Shown one piece after another: positions 56,725 to 64,000 of a DNA stretch of 64,000 nt. Position 1 is the stretch's first letter; each line of letters opens with the position of its first letter. The notes below the pieces were generated by a model. It had not been told where the DNA came from, did not search any database, and worked only from the letters and a program-made list of their open reading frames with translations. This stretch comes from CAVYWD01 sp963772225 (GTDB lineage Bacteria; Myxococcota; Myxococcia; Myxococcales; UBA5297): NCBI GenBank assembly GCA_963772225.1, contig CAVYWD010000001.1, positions 930,001 through 994,000 on the forward strand, in the 5' to 3' direction. The position numbers and the translations under genes were made by a program.

Positions 56725-57195
56725 TCAGGCCTTGGCCTTCCGAACCTCGCCCTTCAGCTCGATCTTTTTGGCCTGAACCTCCGGCTTCTTCGGGAGGACG
56801 ACGGTGAGCACGCCGTTCTTGAGGTCTGCGCTCACGTGGTCGGCGTCGATGCCGCTGGGCAGCGTGAACGACCGCGAGAAGCTCCCGTAGTTGCGCTCCG
56901 ACGAGTAATAGCGCTCGTCCTCCGCTCGCTTCTCCTCCTCGCGCTTCCCGGAGACGGTGAGGCGCTCCCCGGTGAGCGCCAGCTCGAGGTCGTCCTCCTT
57001 GATGCCCGGCAGATCGGCCCGGAAGACGAATGCGTCCTTGCTCTCTTTCACGTCGAACGACGGAGCGAAGCCCGCGCCTCCGAATCCGGGGATCATCTCC
57101 CGGAGCGGCTCCCAGCCCATGAGCTCCCGGATCATCTCGAACGGGTCGACCGTCCGAGCGGGCGCGCTCTCGCCCCTGCGAATGATGCCCGCCAT
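56725..57195 (-). CDS. Hsp20/alpha-crystallin small heat shock protein, copy 1
   Basis: A 156-residue chaperone. The alpha-crystallin domain has FVFRADLPGIKEDDLELALT, RNYGSFSRSFTLP and the ending KNGVLTVVLPKK. It holds unfolding proteins until ATP-dependent chaperones act. ATG 57195 follows GGAGG. A second Hsp20 lies at 61050. Followed by a terminator hairpin. Confidence 0.93.
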   Translation of the reverse strand: MAGIIRRGESAPARTVDPFEMIRELMGWEPLREMIPGFGGAGFAPSFDVKESKDAFVFRADLPGIKEDDLELALTGERLTVSGKREEEKRAEDERYYSSERNYGSFSRSFTLPSGIDADHVSADLKNGVLTVVLPKKPEVQAKKIELKGEVRKAKA

Positions 57196-57359
57196 TGGCG
57201 ATCCTCCTTTCGTTTCTCTCCACGAGGCCGCTCTCGCGGCGCTCTTCGGATAAAATGATGCGTCGCCGCCTTTCGTGACGGGGCGGCCGGCGCGGCGCGC
57301 GAAGGCGCGCCCTGCCGACAGGCATCGGCTCGAAAGGTCGCCGACGAGCCGCGCGCCGC

Positions 57360-58412
57360 CTATCGCCCCTGCGGCGTCGGGGCGCAACGCACGGAAACGC
57401 CCTCGTCTCCGACGGCCCAAACCTCGCCCTGGCCGGCGCCCCAGACCGCGTGCAGGGCGGCGCTCGAGCCGCCCTCGACGGGGAGGTTGCTCCAGGCGCT
57501 GCCGTCGAAGTGGCGAAGCAGGCTGCCGACAGCCCAGAGGTCCTTGGGGCCGCTCGCCCAGAGCCCTTCGTAAACGGCGTCGACGGCGTCTAGAGTCTTC
57601 CACCCCTGTGCGCCGCGCGAGAACAGGGTCCCTCGAGAGCCGGCGCAGAAGATCTCCTCGCCAGCGGAGAACACCGCCGCGAGGTCCGAGTCCCCGGGGC
57701 CTGCCTCCTTGGCCCACCGCTCGCCTTTTAGCCGCGCGACCTCGGGCCGGCCGTCCTTTCCCTCCGACCGCTGCCCGACCGCCCAGATCTCTCGCCCGTC
57801 GGCGCCGGCCGCCGCGGCCCGCAAAGGCGGCCAGCGATCGGGCCCCACGAGCTGAGGCAGCCACCCTCGGCCGTCCCAGTGGAAGAGCGACGCGCTCGGG
57901 CGCCGCCCGTCCTCCCTCTCGCGGACGCCATCGCCCGAGGCGGCGTCGGTCCATCGCCGCGTCCCCGGGTCTTGGCCCAGCGCCCAGACGTCGTCGGTCG
58001 CCAGGGCGACGACCGCGCTGAACTGGTGGCGTGACCCCATGGGGACCTCGGCCCACTGCTTGCCGTCGAAGTGGAGCGCCTCGCCCGCCTGGCCCACGGC
58101 CCAGAGATCCTTGGCGCTCACGCCGCCGATTGCCAGGAGCTCCTGCTCGGTGCCGGTGGGGATCTGCAGCCAGCGCACGCCGTTCCACCGGAGCGCCACA
58201 CCGGCCGCGCCGACGGCCCAGACCGCGTCGGGCTTCGCGCCCCACACCGCCCGCAAGGCGACCTTCACGCCCGTTTCCACCCTCTCACACCGCGGCCGCG
58301 GCGCCGGCTCGGCGGCTTGCCCCCAGGCGGCCGACGCCGGGGCCAGGGCGATGGCCGCCGCGCAACAGAGCGCGACGCGAAGTCTCCTCAGGGCCGTCCC
58401 ACCACTGCGCAT
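57360..58412 (-). CDS. Secreted WAVG-repeat protein (beta-propeller-like)
   Basis: A 350-residue exported protein: signal peptide (VALCCAAAIALAPASAAWG) and about seven repeats of the form VWGaxxxxVWAVGxxGxxxrwdGxxW (LRAVWGAKPDAVWAVGAAGV, LWAVGQAGEALHFDGKQW, IWAVGQRSEGK, EVWAVGDEG). Repeats of this pattern suggest a beta-propeller and are common in myxobacterial genomes. Function unknown, perhaps surface binding. ATG 58412 is preferred; GTG 58418 is 6 bp upstream. Confidence 0.7.
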   Translation of the reverse strand: MRSGGTALRRLRVALCCAAAIALAPASAAWGQAAEPAPRPRCERVETGVKVALRAVWGAKPDAVWAVGAAGVALRWNGVRWLQIPTGTEQELLAIGGVSAKDLWAVGQAGEALHFDGKQWAEVPMGSRHQFSAVVALATDDVWALGQDPGTRRWTDAASGDGVREREDGRRPSASLFHWDGRGWLPQLVGPDRWPPLRAAAAGADGREIWAVGQRSEGKDGRPEVARLKGERWAKEAGPGDSDLAAVFSAGEEIFCAGSRGTLFSRGAQGWKTLDAVDAVYEGLWASGPKDLWAVGSLLRHFDGSAWSNLPVEGGSSAALHAVWGAGQGEVWAVGDEGVSVRCAPTPQGR

Positions 58413-58644
58413 GTTCACGTGCGACCTCACCCGCGGATCTCGCCCGCTGCAGCACGGCAGGATCGCACGGTTCTTCAACCTAAGCGCGGGCGGAGCTCGC
58501 GCGCGGAAATCTCGCCCGCTTTGGCCGAGGCGGCGCCTCCCGGACGCCCGGCTTTCGCCGTTGCTTTGGCGGGGCGCTGCGCGCATGAATTCTCTCGCCC
58601 TTGGAACGCGCCAGGGGCCGGCCTTCTCTCCAGGGAGCGTTCGC

Positions 58645-60162
58645 ATGTCGGCCCATCCATTTCCCGAGCTCTTCCAGAAGCTGCAGGAGCTCAAGGACCT
58701 CTCCGGCGTCCTCGGCCTTCTCGGCTGGGACCAGGAGACGTACATGCCGGCCAAGGCGAGCGAGCCGCGCGCGCACCAACTCTCGACCTTGCAGGGGCTC
58801 TACCACGAGCGCGTGACCGCCCCGGAGCTCGGCGAGCTCCTCGCCCGCGCTCAGTCGCGGACCGACCTGTCGGCCGAGCAACAGGCCATGCTGCAGAACG
58901 CCCAGTGGGAGCGCGACCGCGCCGTGAAGGTGCCGCGGCGGCTCGTCCAGGAGCTGGCCGAGCGGCAGTCTCGAGCGGTGGAGGCCTGGCGCGCCGCGCG
59001 CCAGACGCGGAACTTCGCCGCGTTCCAACCGCACCTCGAGGGGCTCATCCGCCTCAAGCGCGAGCAGGCCGACGCCCTGGGCCACGGCGGCGAGAGGTAC
59101 GACGCGCTCCTCGAGGGGTACGAGCCCGGCATGCGCACGGCGCGGCTCGCGCCGCTGTTCCAGCGCCTGCGAGGTCAGCTGGTGCCGCTCGTCCAGGCCA
59201 TCGGCGAGAGCGGCCGCAAGCCGAAGGATCCGTTCATTGGGCGAGCATTCGACCTGGACCGCCAGTGGGAGTTCACGGTGCGGCTCTTGAGGGACCTGGG
59301 CTTCGACCTGGAGGCCGGCCGCCAGGACCGCTCGACGCATCCGTTCACCGGCGGCGCGGGCCACCCGTTCGACGTGCGCCTCACCACGCGCCTGAGCCTG
59401 GACAACCCGTTCTCCGGCTTCATGAGCACCATCCACGAGTGCGGCCACGGGCTCTTCGAGCAAGGCTTCGCCCCCGAGCACGCGCGGACCTACCTGGCCC
59501 AGGCGCCCTCCTTGGGCCTGCACGAGTCGCAGAGCCGGTTCTGGGAGAACCTCATCGGCCGGAGCCGCGCCTTCTGGCGCCATTACCTGCCCGCGCTGCG
59601 CGGCCTCTTTCCCCGCGAGCTCGCCGACACCTCGCTCGACGAGCTCTACGCCTGGCTCAACCGGGTCGAGCCGAGCCTCGTGCGCGTCGAGGCCGACGAG
59701 GTGACCTACAACCTGCACGTCCTTTTGCGATTCGACCTCGAGCTCGCCATCCTGCGCGGCGACCTCGCCGCGGCCGACCTGCCGGAGGCGTGGAACGCCC
59801 GGATGAAGGACAGCTTGGGCGTCGTGCCTCAGGACGACGTCGAGGGCGTCCTGCAGGACATCCACTGGGCCTTCGGCGAGTTCGGCTACTTCCCCACCTA
59901 CGCCGTCGGGAACCTCTACTCGGCCATGCTCCTCGAGGCCCTGACCCGCGAGCAGCCGGCGCTCTGGGAGGCCGTCGGGCGCGGAGAGCTTCGGCCCGTG
60001 CTCGACTGGCTCCGCGCCAAGGTCCACCGCCCCGGGCACCTCAGCGCCGCGGAGGACCGGGTCGAGGCGGTCACCGGGAAGAGACTCACCGAGGCGCCAT
60101 TCATCGATTACCTGTGGTCCAAGTACCAGCCGCTGTACGGGCTGCCCGGGAGGTCGCCGTGA
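58645..60162 (+). CDS. M32 family carboxypeptidase (carboxypeptidase Taq)
   Basis: A 505-residue zinc metallocarboxypeptidase. The metal motif is HECGHGLFEQG (HExxH form); conserved helices include LGLLGWDQETYMP, LGLHESQSRFWENLIGRS and YPTY-like FGYFPTYAVGNLYSAML. It removes C-terminal residues from peptides in the cytoplasm. No signal peptide. ATG 58645 precedes a family-typical N-terminus. The stop overlaps the start of a thioredoxin gene (GTGA). Confidence 0.93.
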   Translation: MSAHPFPELFQKLQELKDLSGVLGLLGWDQETYMPAKASEPRAHQLSTLQGLYHERVTAPELGELLARAQSRTDLSAEQQAMLQNAQWERDRAVKVPRRLVQELAERQSRAVEAWRAARQTRNFAAFQPHLEGLIRLKREQADALGHGGERYDALLEGYEPGMRTARLAPLFQRLRGQLVPLVQAIGESGRKPKDPFIGRAFDLDRQWEFTVRLLRDLGFDLEAGRQDRSTHPFTGGAGHPFDVRLTTRLSLDNPFSGFMSTIHECGHGLFEQGFAPEHARTYLAQAPSLGLHESQSRFWENLIGRSRAFWRHYLPALRGLFPRELADTSLDELYAWLNRVEPSLVRVEADEVTYNLHVLLRFDLELAILRGDLAAADLPEAWNARMKDSLGVVPQDDVEGVLQDIHWAFGEFGYFPTYAVGNLYSAMLLEALTREQPALWEAVGRGELRPVLDWLRAKVHRPGHLSAAEDRVEAVTGKRLTEAPFIDYLWSKYQPLYGLPGRSP

Positions 60163-60680
60163 CGCTCGCCGCCGCCTTGCTCGCCCTCGCCGCTGGCGCT
60201 GCCGCCGACGCCGGGTCGCCCGCACTCGGGCACCTCGACAACCTGGCCCAGGCACGCGCCGCTCTCTCGCACCCCGACCACCCGCTCCTCGTGCATTTCT
60301 GGGCGCTCTGGTGCCCGCCGTGCCTGGAGGAGCTGCCCCAGCAGGGCGCGCTGGCGCGCGAGGCGCGCGCGGCGGGCGCCGACGTCTTGTTCATCAACCT
60401 CGACCCGGTGGAGGACTCGGCGCGGGTGCTCAAGCAGCTCGCCAAGGCGCGCGCCCTGGACGGCCCCCGCCACGTCCAGCTCTCCGAGTCTCTCGACCCC
60501 GGTGCAGTGACGAGCCTCATCGACCGAGACTGGGACGCCAGCATCCCGGCGACGTTCGCCCTTCGACCGGGCGGCGCGGTCGCGGCGCGCTTCGTGGGGG
60601 CCATCTCACCCGAGGCCCGCGAGAACCTCTTGCGCGCCCTTCGCGCTCCCAAGGATGTCCAACCGGCGGCGCGCCGATGA
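60159..60680 (+). CDS. Thioredoxin-fold protein (TlpA-like), exported
   Basis: A 173-residue protein with an N-terminal signal (LAAALLALAAGAAADAG) and a thioredoxin domain with WCPPC in LVHFWALWCPPCLEELP and the cis-Pro in ASIPATFAL. TlpA-type proteins work in the periplasm on cytochrome or copper-centre assembly. GTG 60159 overlaps the peptidase stop and follows GGGAGG. The HMA gene follows, which fits a role in metal handling. Confidence 0.82.
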   Translation: MTLAAALLALAAGAAADAGSPALGHLDNLAQARAALSHPDHPLLVHFWALWCPPCLEELPQQGALAREARAAGADVLFINLDPVEDSARVLKQLAKARALDGPRHVQLSESLDPGAVTSLIDRDWDASIPATFALRPGGAVAARFVGAISPEARENLLRALRAPKDVQPAARR

Positions 60681-60709
60681 AGGCGCCCTGCTCCGAGGAG
60701 GTTCCCCCG

Positions 60710-60919
60710 ATGAAGGCAGAGACAATCCGAGTCAGCGGCTGGAGCTGCGAGGGCTGCAGCTCGCACACCGAGGGCGAAATCAAAAAGCTCGCCGGCGTGC
60801 AGTCCGTCAAGACCGACCTCAAGGCCGGCACGGCGCAGGTGACCTACGACGAGAGCAAGGTCACGCACGCCGATCTTGTCAATGCGGTCCTCAAGGCAGG
60901 TTACAGCCTCGCGCCGTAA
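60710..60919 (+). CDS. Heavy-metal-associated (HMA) domain protein
   Basis: A 69-residue copper-chaperone-like HMA domain with the metal site SGWSCEGCSSHTEGEIKKL (CxxC) and the ending VNAVLKAGYSLAP. ATG 60710 follows GAGGAGG; ATG 60677 overlaps the thioredoxin stop and would add 11 residues. It may deliver Cu or bind Hg. It follows the thioredoxin gene in a peptidase-thioredoxin-HMA operon. Confidence 0.8.
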   Translation: MKAETIRVSGWSCEGCSSHTEGEIKKLAGVQSVKTDLKAGTAQVTYDESKVTHADLVNAVLKAGYSLAP

Positions 60920-60997
60920 CGCCGCGCGGCCGCTTCGGCGACGCCGCCAAGAAGCCGGCGGCGCGGATGAGGACGACCTCCAGTCGAGATCATGAAA

Positions 60998-61023
60998 GGG
61001 GCGCGCCGCTCGAGCCGCGCCCC
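60998..61023. terminator. Hairpin between convergent HMA and hsp20 genes
   Basis: Arms GGGGCGCG and CGCGCCCC (60998-61005, 61016-61023) around CCGCTCGAGC. On the minus strand CTTTC follows. Placed between two convergent gene ends, it can serve both. It resembles the hairpin behind the other hsp20. Confidence 0.6.
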
Positions 61024-61049
61024 TCTCGTGAATGGCCCGTCGGCCGGAG

Positions 61050-61469
61050 CTACTCGGCCTTGACCTCGATGGAGCGGGGCTTGGCCTGCTCGGACTTGGG
61101 CAGCTTCACCGTCAGCACGCCGCTCTTCGCGCTGGCCTCGATCCGCTTCGCGTCGACGTCGCTCGCCAGCCGGAACGAGCGCTGGAAGGGCCCCGTCGCG
61201 CGCTCCCTTCGGCTGTAGCTCGCGCCCTCGGCCGCCTTCCGCTCGCCGCGGAGAGTCAGCTCGTCGTCCTCCAGGACCACTTCGATGTCCTTTTCGGACA
61301 GGCCGGGGACGTCGAGCTCCAAATAATACGCGTCGTCGGTTTCTCGCACGTCAGCCGCGGGCGAAAAGTGTTGCCAAGTCGCGGGAACACCTTGCAGCGC
61401 GGCGTCGAAAATGGCCCTGAACGGCTCGTCAAAAGCGAAATCGGACAACGGCGCACGAATGGCAAGCAT
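61050..61469 (-). CDS. Hsp20/alpha-crystallin small heat shock protein, copy 2
   Basis: A 139-residue chaperone with FSPAADVRETDDAYYLELDV, PGLSEKDIEVVLEDDELTL, GPFQRSFRLASDV and the ending SGVLTVKLPKSE. Different from copy 1 in the N-terminal arm. ATG 61469 follows GGAG at good distance; ATG 61490 is 7 codons upstream. A promoter overlaps the end of the methyltransferase gene behind it. Confidence 0.9.
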   Translation of the reverse strand: MLAIRAPLSDFAFDEPFRAIFDAALQGVPATWQHFSPAADVRETDDAYYLELDVPGLSEKDIEVVLEDDELTLRGERKAAEGASYSRRERATGPFQRSFRLASDVDAKRIEASAKSGVLTVKLPKSEQAKPRSIEVKAE

Positions 61470-61534
61470 GGTCTTTCTCCAGTTTTTCATTTAGAACGGC
61501 GCCAGATTGAAAGCGCCGTCCGATCGATGTTCCG

Positions 61535-61562
61535 AAGGTAAGGCCGGCTTTTGGGTTGTCAA
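61535..61562 (-). promoter_or_regulatory. Promoter of hsp20 copy 2
   Basis: On the minus strand TTGACA (61562-61557) and TACCTT (61540-61535), 16 bp apart, overlap the stop codon of the upstream methyltransferase gene. It lies about 65 bp before the hsp20 start. Confidence 0.5.
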
Positions 61563-62185
61563 ATGCCGCGGCGCTCGAGCACCAGGAAGTACTGATACGG
61601 CAGAAAGGAATGCTCGGCCGCGAGGACCCACTCGGCGGCACTTGCCGAGGCGAGAAAGCTTTCCCTGTCCAGCTTGTGCTCCGGGGGCGGCCCGACGGGG
61701 ACCTCGCCCCCCTGGAAGTCGACGTTGACGATTCGCCCGTTCGGCTTGAGGGAGCTCGCCAATCGCCGGAGCAACCCGACCCGGTCCTCGACGTGATGAA
61801 ACACGTTGACCGCGAGAATAAGGTCGCACGCCGCCTTGGGGAGCAGCGGGTCGGTCGGCAGGCCCAGCACCGGGACGACGTTGAACGCCTTCGCCTGCTC
61901 GATCCGCTCGCGAAGCACCTCGAGGACCTTCGACTCGATCTCCACCGCGAAGACCGCTCCCTCGGGGCCCACCGCCCGGGCCAGCCGCAGCGCAAAGTAG
62001 CCGGTCCCCGCACCGAGCTCGGCGGCCGTCTGCCCTGGCGCGAGCCCCAAAGCGGCGACGACCTCGTCCGGCTTCTGCCACTGAGGCCGGTCCGGCGCCT
62101 CCATGCGCGCGACATACGCGTCGAGGTCGAAAGGCCTGCTCGAGGAGCTGCGCCCCGCCTGCGGGGAGTGTGCGTGCGACGTCAT
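61559..62185 (-). CDS. Class I SAM-dependent methyltransferase
   Basis: A 208-residue methyltransferase: motif I AAELGAGTGYFALRLARAVG, acidic loop VFAVEIESKVLEVL, motif IV LILAVNVFHHVEDR and SLKPNGRIVNVDF. Substrate unknown. ATG 62185 (MTSHAHSPQAG) is chosen because upstream codons are composition-like shadow; the longer frame is possible. It is divergent from the MscS gene. Confidence 0.82.
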   Translation of the reverse strand: MTSHAHSPQAGRSSSSRPFDLDAYVARMEAPDRPQWQKPDEVVAALGLAPGQTAAELGAGTGYFALRLARAVGPEGAVFAVEIESKVLEVLRERIEQAKAFNVVPVLGLPTDPLLPKAACDLILAVNVFHHVEDRVGLLRRLASSLKPNGRIVNVDFQGGEVPVGPPPEHKLDRESFLASASAAEWVLAAEHSFLPYQYFLVLERRGI

Positions 62186-62321
62186 CGGGCGTATCCGTTC
62201 GTCGAAAGAGGGCGTTTCCGGTCGCCCCTCCACAGGGGCGGCCTTGGGAGCCTCGTGTGCGATCGGACGATGCACCAAAAACCCTTTCGGCACCCGCGGG
62301 CGTTCGATACAACGGCCGGCC

Positions 62322-63464
62322 ATGAGGCTCCCTTTTCCGCACACGGCCGTGGAGTCCCTGATGGCCGCGGTCTCCGACGCCCTGCCGGACGCGCTCCTCC
62401 AGGTCGGCCCGCGCGGCCTGCTCTACTGGCAGTGGCTTGCCATCCCCGCCGCCGCGCTCGTCGCCTGGGTGTTCGGGCGGCTCTTCGCCAGGCTCTCGCT
62501 GCGCGCCCTCCGCCACGTCCTCGCGCGGGCGAAGGCGCCAGTGGACGACGAGATCCTGCGGCGCATCTCGGGGCCGCTCGCGCTCTTCGGGGCCATCGCG
62601 GCCTTGCGCGCCGCGCTCCCCGCCCTCTCGCTGAGCCAAGGCGCCGAGGCCTTCGCGGTGCAACTCTGGCGCGCCGGCCTGCTCGCGACCTTCTTCTGGG
62701 CGGCCGTGCGCACCGTCGAGCTCTTCGCCCAGACGGTCCGCGCCTCGAGCTGGGCCGGCCTCCACCCGAGCGCCTTGGCCCTCATTCCCTTCGCCTCACG
62801 GTCGCTGAAGCTCGTGACCTTCGCCGTGGCGGTGGTGGCGGTGCTGAGCGAGCTGGGATACCCGGTCGCGAGCCTCCTCGCGGGCCTCGGGATCGGCGGC
62901 CTCGCCGTGGCGCTCGCCGCCCAGAAGACCGTCGAGAACCTTTTGGGCTCGCTCTCCATCGCGGTCGATCAGCCCTTTCGGATCGGCGACATGGTTCGCA
63001 TCGAGGGGGTTCTGGGAACGGTCGAGTCAATAGGCCTGCGCTCGACCCGCATGCGCACCGCCGAGAGGACGGTGGTGACGTTCCCCAACGGCAAGCTCGC
63101 GGACACGCGCACCGAGAGCTTCGGGCCGCGAGACCGCATCGCGCTCAACTGCACCCTGAACGTCGAGTACGGCGCCTCCGCTGCCCAGGTCCGTGCTGCG
63201 CTGCAGCAGGTCGAGGCACTGCTCCGCACCCACCCCATGATCTCCTCCGCCGAACCGCCGCTCGTCCGCCTCGCCGAGTTGGGCGTTAGCGCCCTCAAGG
63301 TGGAGGTCTTTGCCTCCTTCCAGTTGACCGACTGGAACCAGTTCACGCTGGTTCGTCAGGAGCTGCTCCTGGGCTTCCTGGAAGCGGTGGAAAAGGCAGG
63401 GGCAAGGCTGGCCCTCCCCGCTCAGACGGTCCATCTTGCCGGTGGGTCGAGGCTTACACCCTGA
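62322..63464 (+). CDS. Mechanosensitive ion channel (MscS family)
   Basis: A 380-residue channel with four to five membrane segments. The pore-lining segment is GLGIGGLAVALAAQKTVENL, and the beta domain follows with PFRIGDMVRIEGVLGTVESI and RTVVTFPNGKLAD. It opens under membrane tension in osmotic downshock. ATG 62322 opens the first part of the protein. Confidence 0.9.
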   Translation: MRLPFPHTAVESLMAAVSDALPDALLQVGPRGLLYWQWLAIPAAALVAWVFGRLFARLSLRALRHVLARAKAPVDDEILRRISGPLALFGAIAALRAALPALSLSQGAEAFAVQLWRAGLLATFFWAAVRTVELFAQTVRASSWAGLHPSALALIPFASRSLKLVTFAVAVVAVLSELGYPVASLLAGLGIGGLAVALAAQKTVENLLGSLSIAVDQPFRIGDMVRIEGVLGTVESIGLRSTRMRTAERTVVTFPNGKLADTRTESFGPRDRIALNCTLNVEYGASAAQVRAALQQVEALLRTHPMISSAEPPLVRLAELGVSALKVEVFASFQLTDWNQFTLVRQELLLGFLEAVEKAGARLALPAQTVHLAGGSRLTP

Positions 63465-63544
63465 GTCGAGGCGACCCCGCAGACCGGGCTTCGGTGGCGG
63501 GACGACCCGCCCCATCGAAGGCGCGTCAGCCTCGTGACCCGAAC

Positions 63545-64000
63545 ATGAAACCAATCACCCTAACGAGGCATCCAACGCAGCAATTGTTAGAAAGTGTGAG
63601 GTTCGGCGTGAGCGGAAGCGAGCGTTCGCTGCAGGAGTTGATCGAGCTCATGGCTTCGGAGTCGGGGATCAAGAAGGAGGACGACTTCTTGAGCCAAGTC
63701 CGCACCATGTTCGCGGACAAGGGCATCGATTTGGGAGAAAACGCGGAACCGTATGCGCAGGCCATTCGCGAGGCCTTCGAGCTCCACTCGCAGGTGCGCG
63801 AGACCGAGGCGGTCACGCAGCAGCGCCTGGAGCGGCTCGACGTGGCGTTCGACACCCTGACTCGCACCTGGCAGCACCTCGAGGAGGAGCTGGCCAAGCT
63901 CCGCGCCTCGCTCCTGGAGCGCGAGGAGTCGCTCAAGGCCCGGGCCGCGGAGAGGGACCGCAAGGGCGACACCGAGGGCGCGGGCGGCTTCCAGTGGTCG
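63545..64000 (+). CDS. Hypothetical coiled-coil protein, cut by the window end
   Basis: An open frame from ATG 63545 runs 152 codons to the window edge. The translation is helical and charged (LQELIELMASESGIKKEDDF, TRTWQHLEEELAKLRASLLE) with a long coiled coil. Not recognised. A GTG near 63596 is an alternative start. Confidence 0.5.
   Translation, partial: MKPITLTRHPTQQLLESVRFGVSGSERSLQELIELMASESGIKKEDDFLSQVRTMFADKGIDLGENAEPYAQAIREAFELHSQVRETEAVTQQRLERLDVAFDTLTRTWQHLEEELAKLRASLLEREESLKARAAERDRKGDTEGAGGFQWS

Overview
This is GC-rich chromosomal DNA, most likely from a myxobacterium (Myxococcota) or a close delta-type relative. The main reason is a type IV pilus block in the order pilB-pilT-pilC-pilS-pilR (49.1 down to 41.6 kb, minus strand), as in Myxococcus. 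Cysteine-rich lipoproteins, a secreted WAVG-repeat protein, paired WYL regulators and a type III secretion export gate agree with this. The assignment is inference; no rRNA, tRNA or CRISPR array was recognised.

Layout. 0-9 kb: a frameshifted YdjC-type deacetylase, a single-domain response regulator, an ABC exporter pair with a small GGQ peptidyl-tRNA hydrolase-like protein, an alcohol dehydrogenase divergent from its HxlR regulator, and a two-gene WYL operon whose second gene continues in frame into PilZ-type sequence. 9-14.4 kb: a SAM-cycle neighbourhood with an ArsR-methyltransferase fusion, ahcY and metK, interrupted by a REP-flanked IS200-type (RAYT) transposase. 14.7-21.3 kb: a locus of small unknown proteins, a SycD-like TPR chaperone, a repeat-containing candidate secreted protein, a second TPR protein and a full-length SctV, without any other T3SS core gene in view. 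21.4-35 kb: an SF1 helicase, small lipoproteins, a polysaccharide deacetylase, glgC, a pilus-type N-domain protein, a broken outer-membrane protein, a FemAB remnant, a flippase-like membrane protein, an ACT-domain protein, a PilT paralogue, an ECF sigma/membrane protein/Spy-like operon and an HDAC-family protein. 35-41.3 kb: a frameshifted GH26-like lipoprotein, a CNNM/CorC protein, a Cys-rich lipoprotein, a Cys-rich histidine kinase and a divergent MEDS sensor. 41.6-49.1 kb: pil genes. 49.2-56.5 kb: an adenine methyltransferase whose last 250 bp are duplicated on the far side of a molybdate-transport island (regulator, modA fragment, modA, TauE-like, modB, modC). 56.6-64 kb: two Hsp20 genes with strong hairpins behind them, a secreted repeat protein, an M32 peptidase-thioredoxin-HMA operon, a methyltransferase, an MscS channel and a partial coiled-coil gene.

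Gene interplay. AhcY and MetK act in the same SAM/SAH cycle, and the ArsR-methyltransferase probably represses its own promoter and the ahcY behind it through a perfect palindrome at the promoter. PilB, PilT and PilC form the pilus motor, with PilS/PilR as the sigma-54 control pair; no pilA follows pilR. The mod island is a complete uptake unit with its own sensor.

Quality caution. Four otherwise convincing genes (ydjC-like, the beta-barrel protein, the GH26-like protein, pilS) are each broken by one frame change, two of them at short homopolymers. Either the assembly carries indel errors or several genes are decaying. This also bears on the WYL-PilZ fusion.
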